Under the pieces are notes generated by a model. It made no database searches and had not been told where the DNA came from. It saw only the letters and a list, made by a program, of their open reading frames with translations. From Promerops cafer (lineage: Eukaryota > Chordata > Aves > Passeriformes > Nectariniidae): a DNA stretch of 64,000 bases. A program made the position numbers and the translations under genes. Location of the stretch: contig VZSE01013522.1 of the NCBI GenBank assembly GCA_013398275.1, positions 216,680-280,679 on the forward strand. The letters are read 5' to 3'. Shown here piece after piece: positions 1-12,688 of the stretch (within the stretch, counting starts at the first letter, position 1; the number at the start of each line of letters is the position of its first letter).

Positions 1-1214
1 GCTGGATGCTGTGGCTGAGTAGGGATTCCTCGAGGCCACAGCCTTAGTGCCCCGTCTGGGACTCTGGGTAGCATGGGAGTAAAAATACAGAGCTCAGTCT
101 AGCACCTCCCCTGATGCAATTATCATAATCCACAGGCAACACAGTTCTCTTCTTTGCCCGAGGAGCTTTGGGATCACATTTTGCCCTGCATGGTGCTGTG
201 GGGTAGGGAGGAGAAGGGGTGCTTCAGCTGCTCTGAGAAATCCAAAAGAGCGTTTAACTACATCAAGCCACACAATTGAAAAAGCCTTTCTGCCTTCTCC
301 TAGCATTAGAATGCAAAAAATCACACAGCAGCCACCACGCTGCTTCTTCACCAGCAGATGAGGACGTGCCCCTTTGGAGGACAGGTCACGCTGCGCTCGG
401 TGCCTGTGATGGGTGGCAGGTCATCCTCTGGGGACACGTGTCTCCTTCCATGACGCCAGGAGCAGCCCAGCCCGTGGGCACTGGCACAGACAGCTCGCCC
501 TCACTGAGATGGATCCCACCCTCCCTGTCAGGTCCTCAGTTTGTTGTTTTTGTTATGACTTGAATTGACATATTTCATTACACACGATCAGCCCCTGCCC
601 CGCCGTGCGTTCATCACGCGTGTCAGCTCTGCTTTTCCAATCTGCTGCTTGATTAGCCTTGGTTAGCAGGAACACCCCAATGATACACATGGAGCCGTGT
701 ACCTTTTGCTCCTGTGCTGGAGGACACCAGTGCCAAGAGCCTCCCAGATAAAAATAGTCAGAGCCAGAGCAAGGCCCAAGGACGTCAGAAAAGCCAGGCT
801 CTGTTCCCAGCTCTGCTCCTGACCCGTGGTGGGGACATGGCCCAGCATCTTCTCACTCCCTCTGGGTGCCTGCAAATTCTCTCCACTCTTTCTCTCTGCA
901 AGTCCAGCAGCTCATCAGCTGTCACCTTGTGCTGTGTGCTTGTGCCTGTTAGAGGGGCTGTCATTTTGGTACAGTCCTTTAGGGGAGAAATCACTCTCAG
1001 GCTCCTGTTGGTGACAAAAGAAATGGCACATGGGGGCAGCTGGCTGGAGGAATGACAAAATGAGAGAGTTATTATACCATAACCCCCAATATTGGGAAAG
1101 ATTATAGATGCCACATGGGCTCTTGCAATGGGAAGCTGAGCAAGGGCAGCCAGCAGAATCCATTTATGAAGAGTAGGTCATCCTCAGCAAATATGATTAA
1201 CTCCTTGGAGTGGA
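1..1214. other. Non-coding DNA, nothing recognised
   Basis: No open frame here looks like a real protein. The frames of 60-113 codons overlap on both strands and lack family motifs. No repeat family, tRNA or low-complexity tract stands out. It is probably intergenic or intronic. Confidence 0.6.
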
Positions 1215-1560
1215 GGTGACGATGAGAGCTGACAGGGCTGAAGCAGCAGACATAATTGACTTGGACTTCCACAAGGCTTTTTTTTTTTTTCCTCCATACA
1301 ATACTGCATAAAAGACTTAGGGTTAATAAGTCTGGCATTGATAGTGAAATTCTCAATTGGCTACAAAAAAGAATGGCTCAGTAACCGAGGTTAGACAAGT
1401 TGGAAAGTGGTGATAAATGGATACAGATGGGGTAACGGTGAGAGGTGAGAAGTGGAGTGCCTCTGGGAGCAGAGGTGGGGGCTTGTTCATGCATCAGTGA
1501 CCCACCCGAGAGGGGGATGGAAAGTGAAGTGTGCACGTCCTCAGAACACACAGAACTGTG
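1215..1560 (+). mobile_element. Decayed CR1-type LINE reverse transcriptase (ORF2) fragment
   Basis: The frame beginning at 1252 reads IIDLDFHKAF, preceded in frame by ADRAEAAD. This matches the CR1/Jockey-clade reverse transcriptase motif in which a hydrophobic run leads into LDFSKAFD. A poly-T insertion at about 1278-1290 then breaks the frame. Downstream DNA still resembles CR1 ORF2 in order: a stretch like the segment ending in 'ENWL' (about 1340-1362), a stretch like the 'SGVPQGSVLGP' segment (about 1450-1486), and one like the following 'DL..GIECTLS' segment (about 1497-1545). Similarity may fade out as far as 1720. Several indels and stops show it is a dead, old, 5'-truncated copy. The CR1 assignment follows from motif recognition; the exact subfamily cannot be told. 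Confidence 0.66.
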
Positions 1561-1720
1561 AGGGAAGTAGAGGGAGACCACATGTGAGGAGACAGAGTTA
1601 AAGACAGGCAGGATAACAGACATCCCTGCACAACACAAACTGGAGAAACTGCAACAACACCTCAGAGGGTAAAGAGCTGGGGAAAGGACACTTGGGATTG
1701 TTTTTCTGCAAAATGGTGAT

Positions 1721-2004
1721 TAAGAATAGGGTGTGAGGTGATAAATCCTCAGAAAAATCCTCCACAGGTAAAGGAGATACATCCTTCAGGAGTAGAATGA
1801 AGTTGTGACTGAGAGTGCTGGACACTAGCATTGCAATCCCATATTGCAAACTCAGTTCCAATCAAAATTTTTCTCTTTTATTCTATGAACAACTTATCCA
1901 TTAACTAGTGTGTCCATTAACTGATCAACATTTTAATCTGTCTACCTATTACATAGCCCTTGCCAGATCAAAAGCTGAGAACCCCAAAGTTTTAAATTAT
2001 TTCA
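1721..2004. other. Non-coding DNA next to LINE relic
   Basis: AT-rich unique-looking sequence. It may be the remnant tail of the LINE copy that ends upstream, but I see no recognisable 3' CR1 end here. Confidence 0.45.
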
Positions 2005-2100
2005 TCCTCATATTCAGACCTTTAGCATTAAGGAAGTATTATCTCCATTTTACAAAGATCAAAAAGCATAAAGATATTAAATTTAGTTACCAGCTGTCAT
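2005..2100 (+). repeat. MIR/CORE-SINE-like ancient repeat relic
   Basis: The block near 2036-2080 reads like the 3' part of the ancient amniote MIR family: a 'tattatctccattttacaaa' core, then an A-rich stretch in the place of the 'gaggaaactgaggc' segment, then a 'taaatt...agttacc' stretch in the place of 'ttaagtgacttgcc'. Divergence is high, as expected for a relic older than birds. The assignment rests on eye alignment to the family's well-known 3' half. Confidence 0.45.
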
Positions 2101-3490
2101 AATTCTATCACAAATCCTGCAATACTTTGAGATTTTCTTTTCCATTTCTGATGGTCAAGGAAGATTCATGATAATCAAATGTTTTCATTCTCTTATTCCA
2201 TGTATAATTTCACAGTCCAGACCTTTGGAGGACCTCTCCAAACAGGAAAGTGAGCACAGTTAGAGTATGGTCTCTGCCATATTTTGTTTTACTGTGCAAA
2301 CAAAAGGTTGCTTACATGAATGTTTGCAGAAAGCAAGTGTCACTGAGGCAAACACGTGGCCTCTCCTAGATAAATGCTTTGTGCAATATTTGCCCAGCTG
2401 TAGTGATTTTTCAGCTTGTGGCTGGAAAAGTGACCTCTGATTTGACCTGAAAAGGCAGGTTCTCAAGCCACCCGCTGCAGCAAACTCTGCTCCTCAGCAG
2501 AGTAAGATGATCTGACACACACCAAACTTACAGATTTTACAGTAAAGAGTCTCTGCCTGTCCACTGGGAACACGAGCTAAATCTGAGAGCTCTAAAAATG
2601 TAAACATCTAATCCTGGATTCGGTCAAAGCAAGACTTTCAGTAACTTAACACGGACAAAAAACCCATAAAACATATTTGACCATTGCCAAATTGACTTGC
2701 TGAGTGATTTGCACTGGTGGAGGAAATTTTCTGGAACACCAAGATCTACCCTACTTGTCCCACCCACCCTACAAATGGGAAAGCTCCAACTGACTCCAGC
2801 ACAGCAGAGCTGGTCTGGAGCTGAACACTTCTTAAATTCCACCTCAATAACTACAACTGGAAAATAACTGTGCATAGGACCTGCACATTCCCTAAGCCAA
2901 GGGCTTGAATTCTAACAGAAGACAAAGGCAGCAATTGAAATATTGTCCATATTAAAAAGTGAAGCAGAATGAGATGAGAGTGACAGCGTTAAGGAACAGA
3001 CTAGCATGCACACAGCTAAGAGCATGTTTTACTGCTGCCAACCTCTTTCTAACTGCAAAAAACTAACAGTATGAAAAACATCCAGCTCTAAACAAGAACT
3101 GCTTAAAATGCTCCAAATCCCCAAATTCTGCTAAACCCTCGAAGCTCGTGTTGAACATTTAGCACAACACACTAATGGCACACAAATACTCACCCTGGCA
3201 ATTTCCTCAGCTGGGGTCACAGTGCCAAACTGTGATGCCTCTGTGCCACTCCTTGCTTGGAGTTGGGATTAGATTGGGTGGATAAAAAAAAAAGAACTAT
3301 ACTGCTTTCCTTAATCTTGTTTTCCTTAAAAGCAGAAGCCACTTCACCTATGTCATGTCTACCTTGTAATTATCCTTTGTCTGTTTTGGAGCTGTGCATT
3401 TAAGTGCTTTTTTCTGCTCTTTTGTCACAACAATCTGCTGCTTGTGACCATTGTTATTTAAGGAAAAAGATTTAAGGAGAAAGGAAAAGG
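2101..3490. other. Non-coding DNA, nothing recognised
   Basis: No protein-like frame and no repeat family recognised. The 83-codon minus-strand frame at 2624-2875 shows no domain and is probably chance. Confidence 0.55.
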
Positions 3491-3567
3491 ATTTTTTCTT
3501 TTTTTTTTTTTTGCTGTGCATTTGGAGATGGAAAATATTTCTTATTTTTTTTTCTTTTTTCTTTTTA
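3491..3567. repeat. T-rich low-complexity tract
   Basis: Two T-rich runs (about 3492-3512 and 3541-3567) are separated by a short mixed segment. On the minus strand they produce the lysine-rich frame at 3348-3809, which is an artefact of poly-A rather than a protein. Confidence 0.85.
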
Positions 3568-4256
3568 AATACTTCCCATCCTAAAAAGCCTCCCCGAACT
3601 CTCATTTTATGGACACACAAAAAGCATAATTTTCTTTGTGTAACTTGACACATCCCAGAGGCAGCACAGCGCTGATTATTTGATGAGACAGCGTTGTGGA
3701 TCACATGCACAATGGCCCCCGAGAAAATTACACCCTCCCAGGCTTCAGTGAGAATCTCTTTGATGACAAAAGAGTTGTTATTATTATGAGTATTATGCAG
3801 ACAGGTCAAGCTCTTAATAATTTCAGGAGTTGTTCCTTTATCATTTCTTGACTGTTTGGGCAGTACAAAGGCAAAGGTAACTTCCAGTCCATGGAGCAGA
3901 GACTGGATTTAGCAAATCGTTAAAAGCATTTGCTTAACTCTAAATATAAGGAACAACACTTGAATTAATGGGAGCACCCATGTACTGCACACTAAGGATG
4001 TGCTTTTACAGTTTTATTAACTCCACTTAATGAAGTTTAAAATATAGATAGAGAGATATATTTGTAAGTCTGCTGAAACAATGCTCTTTCTGTTCCCTGT
4101 CAGAGCAGTAGCCTTCATTAACTCAGCACTCTGCAGCCTGGCTAACTAGGGCAGGACTTGCAGTAACTAGTATAGCAAGTTGAATTATTCATTATGAACT
4201 TTTTCTTATGGAGGAATGTATCTTCTTAGTTTTTCTACTCAAAGATTTTACATGAA
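3568..4256. other. AT-rich non-coding DNA
   Basis: No gene or repeat family is recognised. A short purine-pyrimidine patch of GATA-like tetramers (about 4045-4062) is too degenerate to call a microsatellite. Confidence 0.5.
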
Positions 4257-4275
4257 CATATATATATATATATAT
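4257..4275. repeat. (TA)n microsatellite
   Basis: About nine uninterrupted TA dinucleotides, ending at the G at 4276. Confidence 0.9.
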
Positions 4276-4276
4276 G

Positions 4277-7200
4277 ATTTCTCCTTTCTAGAGGATTTCT
4301 TCAGCAAGGAAATGGTGCAAACAAATTATGCACTGTTGGTCGTGACATGATCACAGCAGGACTCTGCTCAAGAGCTCTCCACTGAAACCTGTGACTGGTC
4401 ACTAAAGTTACATGATTTCTCGATTTATTAGACTGACTGAACAAAACATGGAACAAAGGCAATTTTAATGCTAAGAATTCCTCTGATTTGTCCTTCAAAA
4501 GGAACTTTTTATTTTCAAGATTTCCCAACTTACTCAAAATATTCTTGCTTATCCCCAATATTTTGCCTGTTTCCACCTCTAATGGTACAGTATTCCTTTG
4601 GTCTTAACAGCCCATTCCTAGCAAAAACTTTCTGAGACTCACTGCCAGGCTTAATAAGGCTCCCAGTGGGAAGAAGTTGAGATCAACAAGGGATATCTTT
4701 GTGCTTATTATCATGTTGAATCTAAGTGGTGTCATTCCTCAGAATTCATTAGTTTAACAACATTCCTAAAATATACTTGGCAAGTTGTAAATGTATCCTT
4801 TTGATTAAATTACTTGAAAGTCATAGATTTTCTTTTCTTTGTGTATAGTTTTACTGAAAACTCACTCGACTTACAGATTGCCGTGAAAGTTTATTCTTTA
4901 TTGGAATTAGCACGAGAAGCACGGGGAGTATTTTTAGCAATGTGCTTTTGATTAAGAGATCATATTTTGAATGTTGTTAACAGGGGATTTTTAAGTGCAA
5001 GATTTCTTCTTGTAGAGGGTCCCACTCTGAAGCTGCTGCGTCAGCAGTCCCTGCAGGAGAGCGCAGTGCAGAGGAGCAGAGGGGGTGAATATCCATCAGC
5101 AGACCCCAGAGCAGAGAGCTTCGGCAGAGGAAGCCCAGGTGGGGAGAAAAGAGGCCCAGGAACCAGCAGCCAGTTCAGCCACTTGTGGAATATGTGATCA
5201 TAAAGACCCTCAGGTACAAATATAACAAGAAATACTGCTGAAAGTGGCTCTTTACCTGCAGAACACCAAATTCCCACAACCATCCTTCTCAACCTAACAC
5301 GAGTGAACAAAGCCTGATGCTTGTGGCAGTCATGCTGCAGAAGAGAGGGAAGAGGTCTAACCATGGTCCTTCTGAAACAAAGAACAAACCCCCTTCAGCA
5401 CCAGGGCACAGCCAAGAGGCAGCCAGGGAGAAGGAGAAATTCTGCATTCCAGGTGAGGAGGGAAATGCTACAGGCCAGGTCTTGGAGCAGCTGAAAGGCC
5501 TCAGCAGTGGATGGTGCTTTCTCCTGCCTTAAAAAAGAAAACAGTCATAGCACAGAGTCCTTCCACGAGTATCCCTGGAAAGATGAGTTATGACAGAGAA
5601 GACACGGGACACATTTGTTTCCAGCTGTGTCCTGACTACAGATGTCTCTCAGGAAAGGTATTAGCCTGTCCAAGGAAATCTGTGGTGTCTGCTAAGCTCA
5701 CGGCAGCTTGACACCTGCAAGGAGCATCGGAAAGAAGATAACGGTGAGCATTTGGCAACTAAGGATTTGCTTGAGCCAGCATGTCTGCTATTTGTAATTC
5801 ATAGGCTTGGCAGAATGATCTGGGATTTTTCAGTGGTTTTCTCTCAACCCACAAAATAGATCTCATTTTAAACCAGGCATTTTTCTGATCTGTTTTTAGC
5901 TTTGATATTATGGTCAGAAAGGGAAATCCCCAAAGATATACTGGTGGTTGAGGTACAACATCCTGAGTCTGAGAGATATAGAAATATCTTGAGTATTCTC
6001 TCCCATCATTCTGGGTGAGTCATTTAATTCTGGTTATCTGCACAATACTGCAAAACAGCACAGATGTTTCGTAGCAGTAACGCTCAGTGAACTTGCACAA
6101 TCTCCCTCCCAGTCACCTTTCTATTCAGAAACTGAGTATTTGTTTTCCTCTCCAGTGCTCTGCCTGGGCAGCAGATTAATCCTGGCCATACAAAATGGTG
6201 CTTGATAGAGCAATATAAAATAAACAATTTGCAACAGATCCTGAGCTGTGTTCCATCAACCGCAGAAGCACAGGGGACGCGGAGACAGCTCATGTGGAGA
6301 AGGGGCTCATTTGTCATTAAGTCACTGGCTGGTTACCTGCTGGTACACCTGGACCGAAGAGATTGGAAGGTCATAAGAAATGGAGAGGCTAATGGGGACA
6401 GAGAGCCAGACAGGCATGCTTATTTGCTGTCACAATACGTGGACATGCAATAGGGAAAGGGATAATCCAACAAGTGGGGCCAGGATGCTGAAAGACTGCA
6501 CTTTTCCATCACAGTTACTATCTGAGTGTGAGCAATGTAAAGTGCTACTTGTTTTCTTCCCCTTCCTAGTACAAAACCTGAGATTTTGCAAGCCAAGAAG
6601 TGCTGAGTTATTCAAGACATGGAGCTGAATTAAAATATTCAGGAAAGACTAGGTAGAATCTCATGTGAGAATGGAACTAGCCCTCAGGACTTTAAAACTT
6701 TAGTTCACCATGACTGTCATTGCATGAAATTTAGTAGACAGCAAAGGACAAAGTGTTACAACAAAGAGACACTTGCAAAGTGAACACATCCACTGCCAGC
6801 TGGGGAACTGGGTGAAAGAACAAACATGCCAGAAGATGTGTTTTCCTTGTCCTTTAGGAAGTTGTGCTGTTCAGCAGCTGTGCCAGTTTCCTTACACAGG
6901 CTAATAACATTTTTTTTTCCCTGAGAAAACAGCCCTTGTCTCACACCTGGATTTATAAGGGTAGAAGTGTTATCCTATAAGGACACTAAAAGGAAAGGTA
7001 TTCAGTGATCCCAAACGTTCTGACCAAGGGACCAAGCTGATCCCCACTTGTTTGACAGCACCCTGCAGCCATTTGAAACCATCTCATTTTCCAGCTCCAT
7101 GGTGAAGATCAGAGCTGCAGTAGGAGAAGCATGTCCAAACAAGGCCAGAGTTAAATTGGGCCAGGAATTATGGAAAGTTGTGAAAAATGAGCAAAAGGAA

Positions 7201-7900
7201 GCAGACCTTCACTGTAGCACTTGTCATAAAAAAGGCAAAGTAGAAACAGACAGAAGAAAAACACATGCACAGAGAGTTAGAGCAGAGTTGCCCCTGCTCC
7301 TGGGAGATCTGAGAGCAGGAACTCACCTCTCCAGGGCAAGTATCCACTGCCCACGTGCTCTGCATTTGTACAATTGTGACAGAAGGGACTTGTAAGGGCA
7401 TTTTTGGCTTCAGTATTCCTGAACTTTATTCTTCACTGTAGTTTTTTTTTTCCTCAGGATTAGAGAAATCTGCCTGGGAAATTCTGAGACAAACACTAGC
7501 TGCTGTTAGTCTATCATTTATTGAATGATACCAAATGCCACTAAATTGAAAGACTGCTCCTTTTACAGCTCCATTTCAAGTGTAATACTTTCGCTACCTC
7601 ACAAGCAAAGCTGACAAAGCCACTTTGCTTTCTTAAGACACAAAGGGACATTTTGAAGTAAACCCCACTAAAACAAACTTGGCCATATTTCACGTGAATT
7701 GGCAAGGACAGGAATTTTCATGCTTTAGTTGCTGCTCTCCAAAGAGCTTCAAAGAACTTCACAAATCAACTTCTCCAGCACTTCCTCATCCGAGCAGTCC
7801 TGCTGGACTCTTGGAAGTCTCTGCCTCTCATTTCACGAGTGAGGTTGGCTTCATCAAGAGCTAATGACCAAGCCCTGGGAGACGCTGAATACCTGCAGCC
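4277..7900. other. Non-coding DNA, nothing recognised
   Basis: Mixed-composition DNA with many short overlapping frames (60-115 codons) on both strands and no recognisable domains. No young mobile element, tRNA or strong CpG cluster is visible. Confidence 0.55.
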
Positions 7901-8050
7901 CAACATCTCTGTGAGATCTCATTATGCCTTTCAACAGCGCTGAGACAAAGGGAATGCCCCATTACACAGATGGATCAACTGAGTCATCGGGCTTTTAACA
8001 CAACTTGCCCAAATACTTGAAGCATTGGCTAAATCTCACACACCTCATCC
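7901..8050 (+). repeat. MIR/CORE-SINE-like ancient repeat relic
   Basis: The order 'ccccattacacagatggat', 'caactgag', 'ttttaacacaacttgccca' (about 7956-8012) follows the MIR 3' half ('cccattttacagatgaggaaactgag' then 'ttaagtgacttgcccaaggtc'). The copy is heavily diverged. This is a by-eye match to a known family. Confidence 0.48.
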
Positions 8051-11000
8051 AGGCAATTAGTGTCCTCACAGTGAGCGGGTCTGCGTGAATTACTAAGAAA
8101 AGAAAGATGTGGCACTGAATAAATGACTGCGTGCACACTGTATACCCTGACTGAACTCCAGATTAGATCTAATTAAACTAACTTTAAAATGAGCTAATAC
8201 AGATATTAGCAACAGACTGGCAGGTTTAATCTGCTGGGCCGAGCTGTGGGGGCCGGCTGAAACGCCTGCATCTGCTGGTGGAAGCAGGGATGCCTCTCTC
8301 CCCTCCCTCCTCTAACCACCAAACGCTCTGCTGCCCACTACAAATTAGTTTATAACTGAGGAAGAGTTCCCACATCAGATGCAGCCTGATAGCACAGGGA
8401 GAGTAGGAGCAGACATAACCTGGAAGGACCTGTTCCGCAGTCAAAGATTGTCTTGAGATTTGCAGTGGGGCAGGGCTCCTCCCAGAGCTCCACAGCCCTT
8501 TGCCAGCTGCCAGGAGGAGGCAAACCCGGCTTTGTGGCAGTGGACAAAGACATCTCCTCCATGCTGTGCTCACGATGGACACCTCCAGCTTCCTGTCCAC
8601 CTTCCTGCATCCCCCAGCATGCAGCTCAGCCCCGCTTCCTAGCAGCCCTCTGGAAAACCCAAAGTATTCGGGGAAAGCCTGCGTAGATCTGGTTAGTTTA
8701 ATTACTGCTGGGAGATGGATATCTCTGGCTGTGGAGCCACATCAGTAGGCCTGATGTCAGCCCCTCCTGCGGCACACGCAGGTCGGGGCAGGAGGAGGTG
8801 CAGGGTGCAGCCAGCAGGGCTGGCGGCTGCAGCAGGGATGCATGACAATGTGCAGCTTCTGCCATCTGCCAGGGGGCAGGAACCAGGCTGGAAACTCAGA
8901 TTTCAAGGCACAGATCTGGACTTCTCTGTCTCATGCAAAGCTTTGGCGTCGGGGCGGACTGGGGACGCGGCGTGGCTGTCCTTTAGCACGATTTGCAAAA
9001 TGATTCCATTGCCATGGCTCCCAAAGCTCCTGGTTGCTCCCAGCACAGCAGAGAGGCTCAAAGACCAACAGGACACGATGCTTATTCAGGCCTCAGGAAA
9101 CCCTGGGCATGAGTCCAGACTGAGCTGGGTCTTTGCTCACCTGCACGTATGTACTGCACCCTCCTGAAAGCAGCAGTGCCACCACTTCTGGGTGCTGTGT
9201 CACCTCGGGAGCCAGGTTAGGCACCCTGCTCCCTCCCAGTCCCTGGGCAGCAAGGCCAGGGACACCTCTGCAACCTCTCCTATCACACAAACCTCTGCCA
9301 TGCCTTGCAGATAACTAACTCCTCTCTTTCCTCCTGCTCCTGTACAACCACTTCACTCCAAAAAACCCTCCCTTATTCTCTGTGCTGAGGAAATGAATTC
9401 CCACTCTTTTCAGCAGGAGTTATGTACCAAGGGTACCTGCAGGTCTGAGAATATGTCTGAGCTCCAGGGGCTAGTGCATAAAGAACAAGAGTTTCCTATA
9501 GAGTCTTAAACCCAAATCATATTTCATTCAAAGCAGCTAATTTGCTTCATATAATCCAAGTTCTGGAGCAGCCCTTATAAATGGAAGTGATACCCTCCTG
9601 ATATTCTCAGCAGAAGCATTTTCTTCTTATTTCTTTCTACATGCAAAGATTTTTCTGGCATCCATATAAAGGTTAAATCTAGCCTGAAAGCATATGCCTT
9701 TCCTCTTTGAGTTTGATTAACTATGGCTGAAATGATACTGTGAACTGGAAGCTCTGATGACTGGAGTGGTATCAGACAGACAGACAAGCAGGGGGAGAAA
9801 TGAGTCTTTTTAAGTTTTTGAAGTAGTTCTGAATGAGGTCTAAATTGCACCAAATAATGTGCTTAAATAAACTGCTAGCAAAGGAAACAGCTGTCAGAAT
9901 ATTATACTTCTGTGGATCCAAGTATATACCCTACAGTTATGGAACAGAAAATTGCCAAATGAAGATTTAAAGTGACAAGATCTGTGTGTGGCAGTAACAG
10001 CAGGTAAAACACAGGAGTAATTTAAGCTGCTTTAAATTTAACTGTCCCGTGTATTGAGTATTGAAATTTTTAGTAACTGCCTCATGAGTTTTTCCTCCCC
10101 ATGCTTTGTTAACACAGCAAGTTTCAGACCACATCTAATGGTTTAAAGCAACACTTTTAAACAGTATTTCTTGCTCTAATAAAGACTGTCTGGATTTACT
10201 AGCAGAATAGGAACTGTTTTAAAAAACACCTGAAAGGAACAAGGTATGAAAATAAATGTATTATTTTCTAAGCCCCTCTCCCTGCTCCTTCTCCACACAC
10301 AATTTTAAGACTCAGATGCTCTTCTGGCCATGGGTGTGTAGGAAAGCTGGACCCACAATCTGAGTGACTCTTTTGCAGATGTTCTTGTGCCAACGGCTTG
10401 ATGTAACAGACTCAGGAACTTCAAGTGGGCAGAAATTGTCTCCAAACATTTCACATCAGGGCTGTTTTGTATGCAAGTACACAGCTGAAGACCTCTCACA
10501 CGCCTCCTGATAGATCACGGGCAGGTGGATCTCTGCTGTTTTCCTTTGCACATCACCTCTGCAGATCACTTTGCAAGCAAGATTGTGGCACAAGCCCTTT
10601 GCAGGACAGCTTTGTAGCCTCACCCCCTGCCTTGGGAAGCTTCCCAACACAGGCAGGAATAACGATTGAGGGTGCAAGCCTGGCATTTGCAGGTTACACC
10701 ATTTTGACCTTGGCAAAGTCGATGAGAAAGACTTGCTCCTTTGGAGTTTCAGGCATTCCAATCAATTGTAAGCATCTCACCAAAGAGCCTGTGTTTGCAG
10801 GAGGAGGAGTTGAGTCCCTGTGGTTCTGCTGGGCTCACAGGGTACCTCAGTGAAGTGGTCCAAGCCCAGATCTAACTCTGACCCCCAGTTTAATCACAGC
10901 AGCCTCCCAGTGCTCCCTCCCTCTCTCACAGAACTCGGGAAACAACGCACGCTAATTCAAGGTGAGCTCTCCACAGAAATGCAAATAGAACAGTCTAAAA

Positions 11001-11350
11001 CCTTTAGACGAGTTTAAATGTATTCTTAAACATTCGGCCGAGTGAGGGCTGTGACTCTTTGGCTACAGACATGCGAGTCGTGAGCATCGGCTCTGTTTTC
11101 ACCGGGGTTGGCCTGAGAGGGTGAAAAAAGGGTTCAGGTTTTTAATAAGCTAAGAACATGAGGCAGCCTGCCCAGTCAGGCTATGAGATGAAACATTCAA
11201 TCTGATCCATCCCTATGGTATCGTGCAGGCTGTATTTTTGGAAACTTCACTTTTTAACATTTCTATTTTCTCATGGCTCTGCCTCTGGACCTCATTAATC
11301 TCTATAGTACTTCAAGTGAACAATTGCCCTAATTCCATCTGGCTGGAGTA
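8051..11350. other. Non-coding DNA with two small CpG-containing patches
   Basis: No gene recognised. Two short CpG-richer patches stand out from the CpG-poor background, at about 8946-8992 and 11035-11115. The second contains the 8-bp palindrome TCGGCCGA at about 11034-11041. The open frame at 8715-9167 (150 codons) covers the first patch and is probably open only because the DNA is GC-rich. Confidence 0.5.
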
Positions 11351-11436
11351 CAAAAAAAAAAAAAAGACATTAAAAAAAAGAAAAGGAAAAGAAGGTTGCT
11401 TTTTCCCTTTCTTCTTCTCTTTCCCTCCTTTTTCTG
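11351..11436. repeat. A-rich tract followed by pyrimidine-rich tract
   Basis: A run of 14 A (11352-11365) leads into A/G-rich sequence to about 11395. A T/C-rich stretch then runs to about 11434, so the strand asymmetry flips within 90 bp. Confidence 0.85.
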
Positions 11437-12626
11437 GAAATTCCTGGTGATTCTACTTAACAATGGATATATGAAAAGCTTCCTTCTCAGGAGACAAAAA
11501 TAAGGAATATAACTGAAAGTGCCAGTGAATGTAAATTAGAAATGAAGACAGTGATGGAAAAGGCTCTTTTTGGTTTTTTTTGATAGACAACCAGTCACTC
11601 ATCCTTTACAGAAGCCAGAGGACTGCTGCTGGAAGGATACAGTGGTCTAAAACTGGATAAACTCTGCAGTCAAAAGTTGAATGTGTTACTTTTAAGAGGA
11701 TTCAGAAAGTAATGGAGAAGGAAGTAGTTTTCTGTCTAATAAACATATTTCTAAAGTCACCAAAACAGGGTCTTGACATTCAGCTCTTCTGAAATAAAAT
11801 ATGCCACCCTACAACTCTGAAAAATGATGTAAAAGCAACACAAGGTACCCAAAGCACTCAGCACTTGAGTTTTCAGCTAGAATCAGCACCTCTGACTTGT
11901 CTCATCTAAGCCAATTTTGCCAGGGACTGTTAATGTCTAGAACTGACTTGTATCAAGGGCCTTTTAAAACATTTGTTTATTAGGTTTGGGGTTTGTTTTT
12001 CTTTCATTCAGAAGAGCTCTCCTCATTTGTATTTCTCATATGCACAGACTACTACACTATTTCACTGCTGCTCATTTTGGTACCTCAGCCTTGGGGACTT
12101 CAGGGCAGCATTTGGCCCTGCAGTGCAGCTGGGAGCTGGAGTCTTTGCCCTGCTGCTGCAGCTGAAAACCTCTTGTTTGTGGAACAGATCATTATCCAAA
12201 CTCAGCTTTATGTTTTAAGGCAGTTTCAGCTCTGGACTGAGATGCAAACTGTAGAATTTTTGAGAAAAAGTGTTCACAGTAGCAGGTGAACACTGCACAT
12301 ACCCAGGGCAGAGAAATTCAGCTTGCAGGTACTGTAGCCTACACACTGTCCAGCTCCACAGACTTATTAAATGAATCCTGATTTACAGGCAGGTAATTAA
12401 GAGCAGATCTGCTGAGCAAGAGAGCAGTGTTTCTGCAGCTGCCCTTTGCCAGCTGGCTCGCACGTCGGAGCTCGGCGCTGGCACCGGGGCTGAGCCAGCC
12501 CTGCCAGCTCCTCCACTCCCACAGCTGCCCTTCTCTTCTCTGCTTGGCTTCAGGCTCCTCCACCTCCTTTCAGCTGAACAACTCTTCTGCCACCAGCTCT
12601 GAGCTTGCAGGAGGGGTTTGGGGGTC
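11437..12626. other. Non-coding DNA
   Basis: Nothing recognised apart from a compact CpG-containing patch at about 12459-12490, just upstream of the long poly-T tract. Frames of 74-98 codons here overlap in both directions and show no domain. Confidence 0.5.
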
Positions 12627-12688
12627 TTTTTTTTTTTTTTTTTTTTTTTTTCTTTCTTTTCNNTTTTTTTTTTTTTTTTTTTTTTTTT
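12627..12688. repeat. Long poly-T tract with a 2-base assembly gap
   Basis: Nearly pure T on both sides of NN at 12662-12663, with a few C interruptions (about 12652-12661). The Ns sit exactly where a homopolymer would defeat sequencing or polishing, so the true tract length is unknown. The phenylalanine- or lysine-rich frames read through here are artefacts. Confidence 0.97.

Noticed and set aside
3348..3809. 153-codon minus-strand frame
   Set aside because: Its length comes from A-rich low-complexity DNA encoding lysine runs; no domain or natural protein composition.
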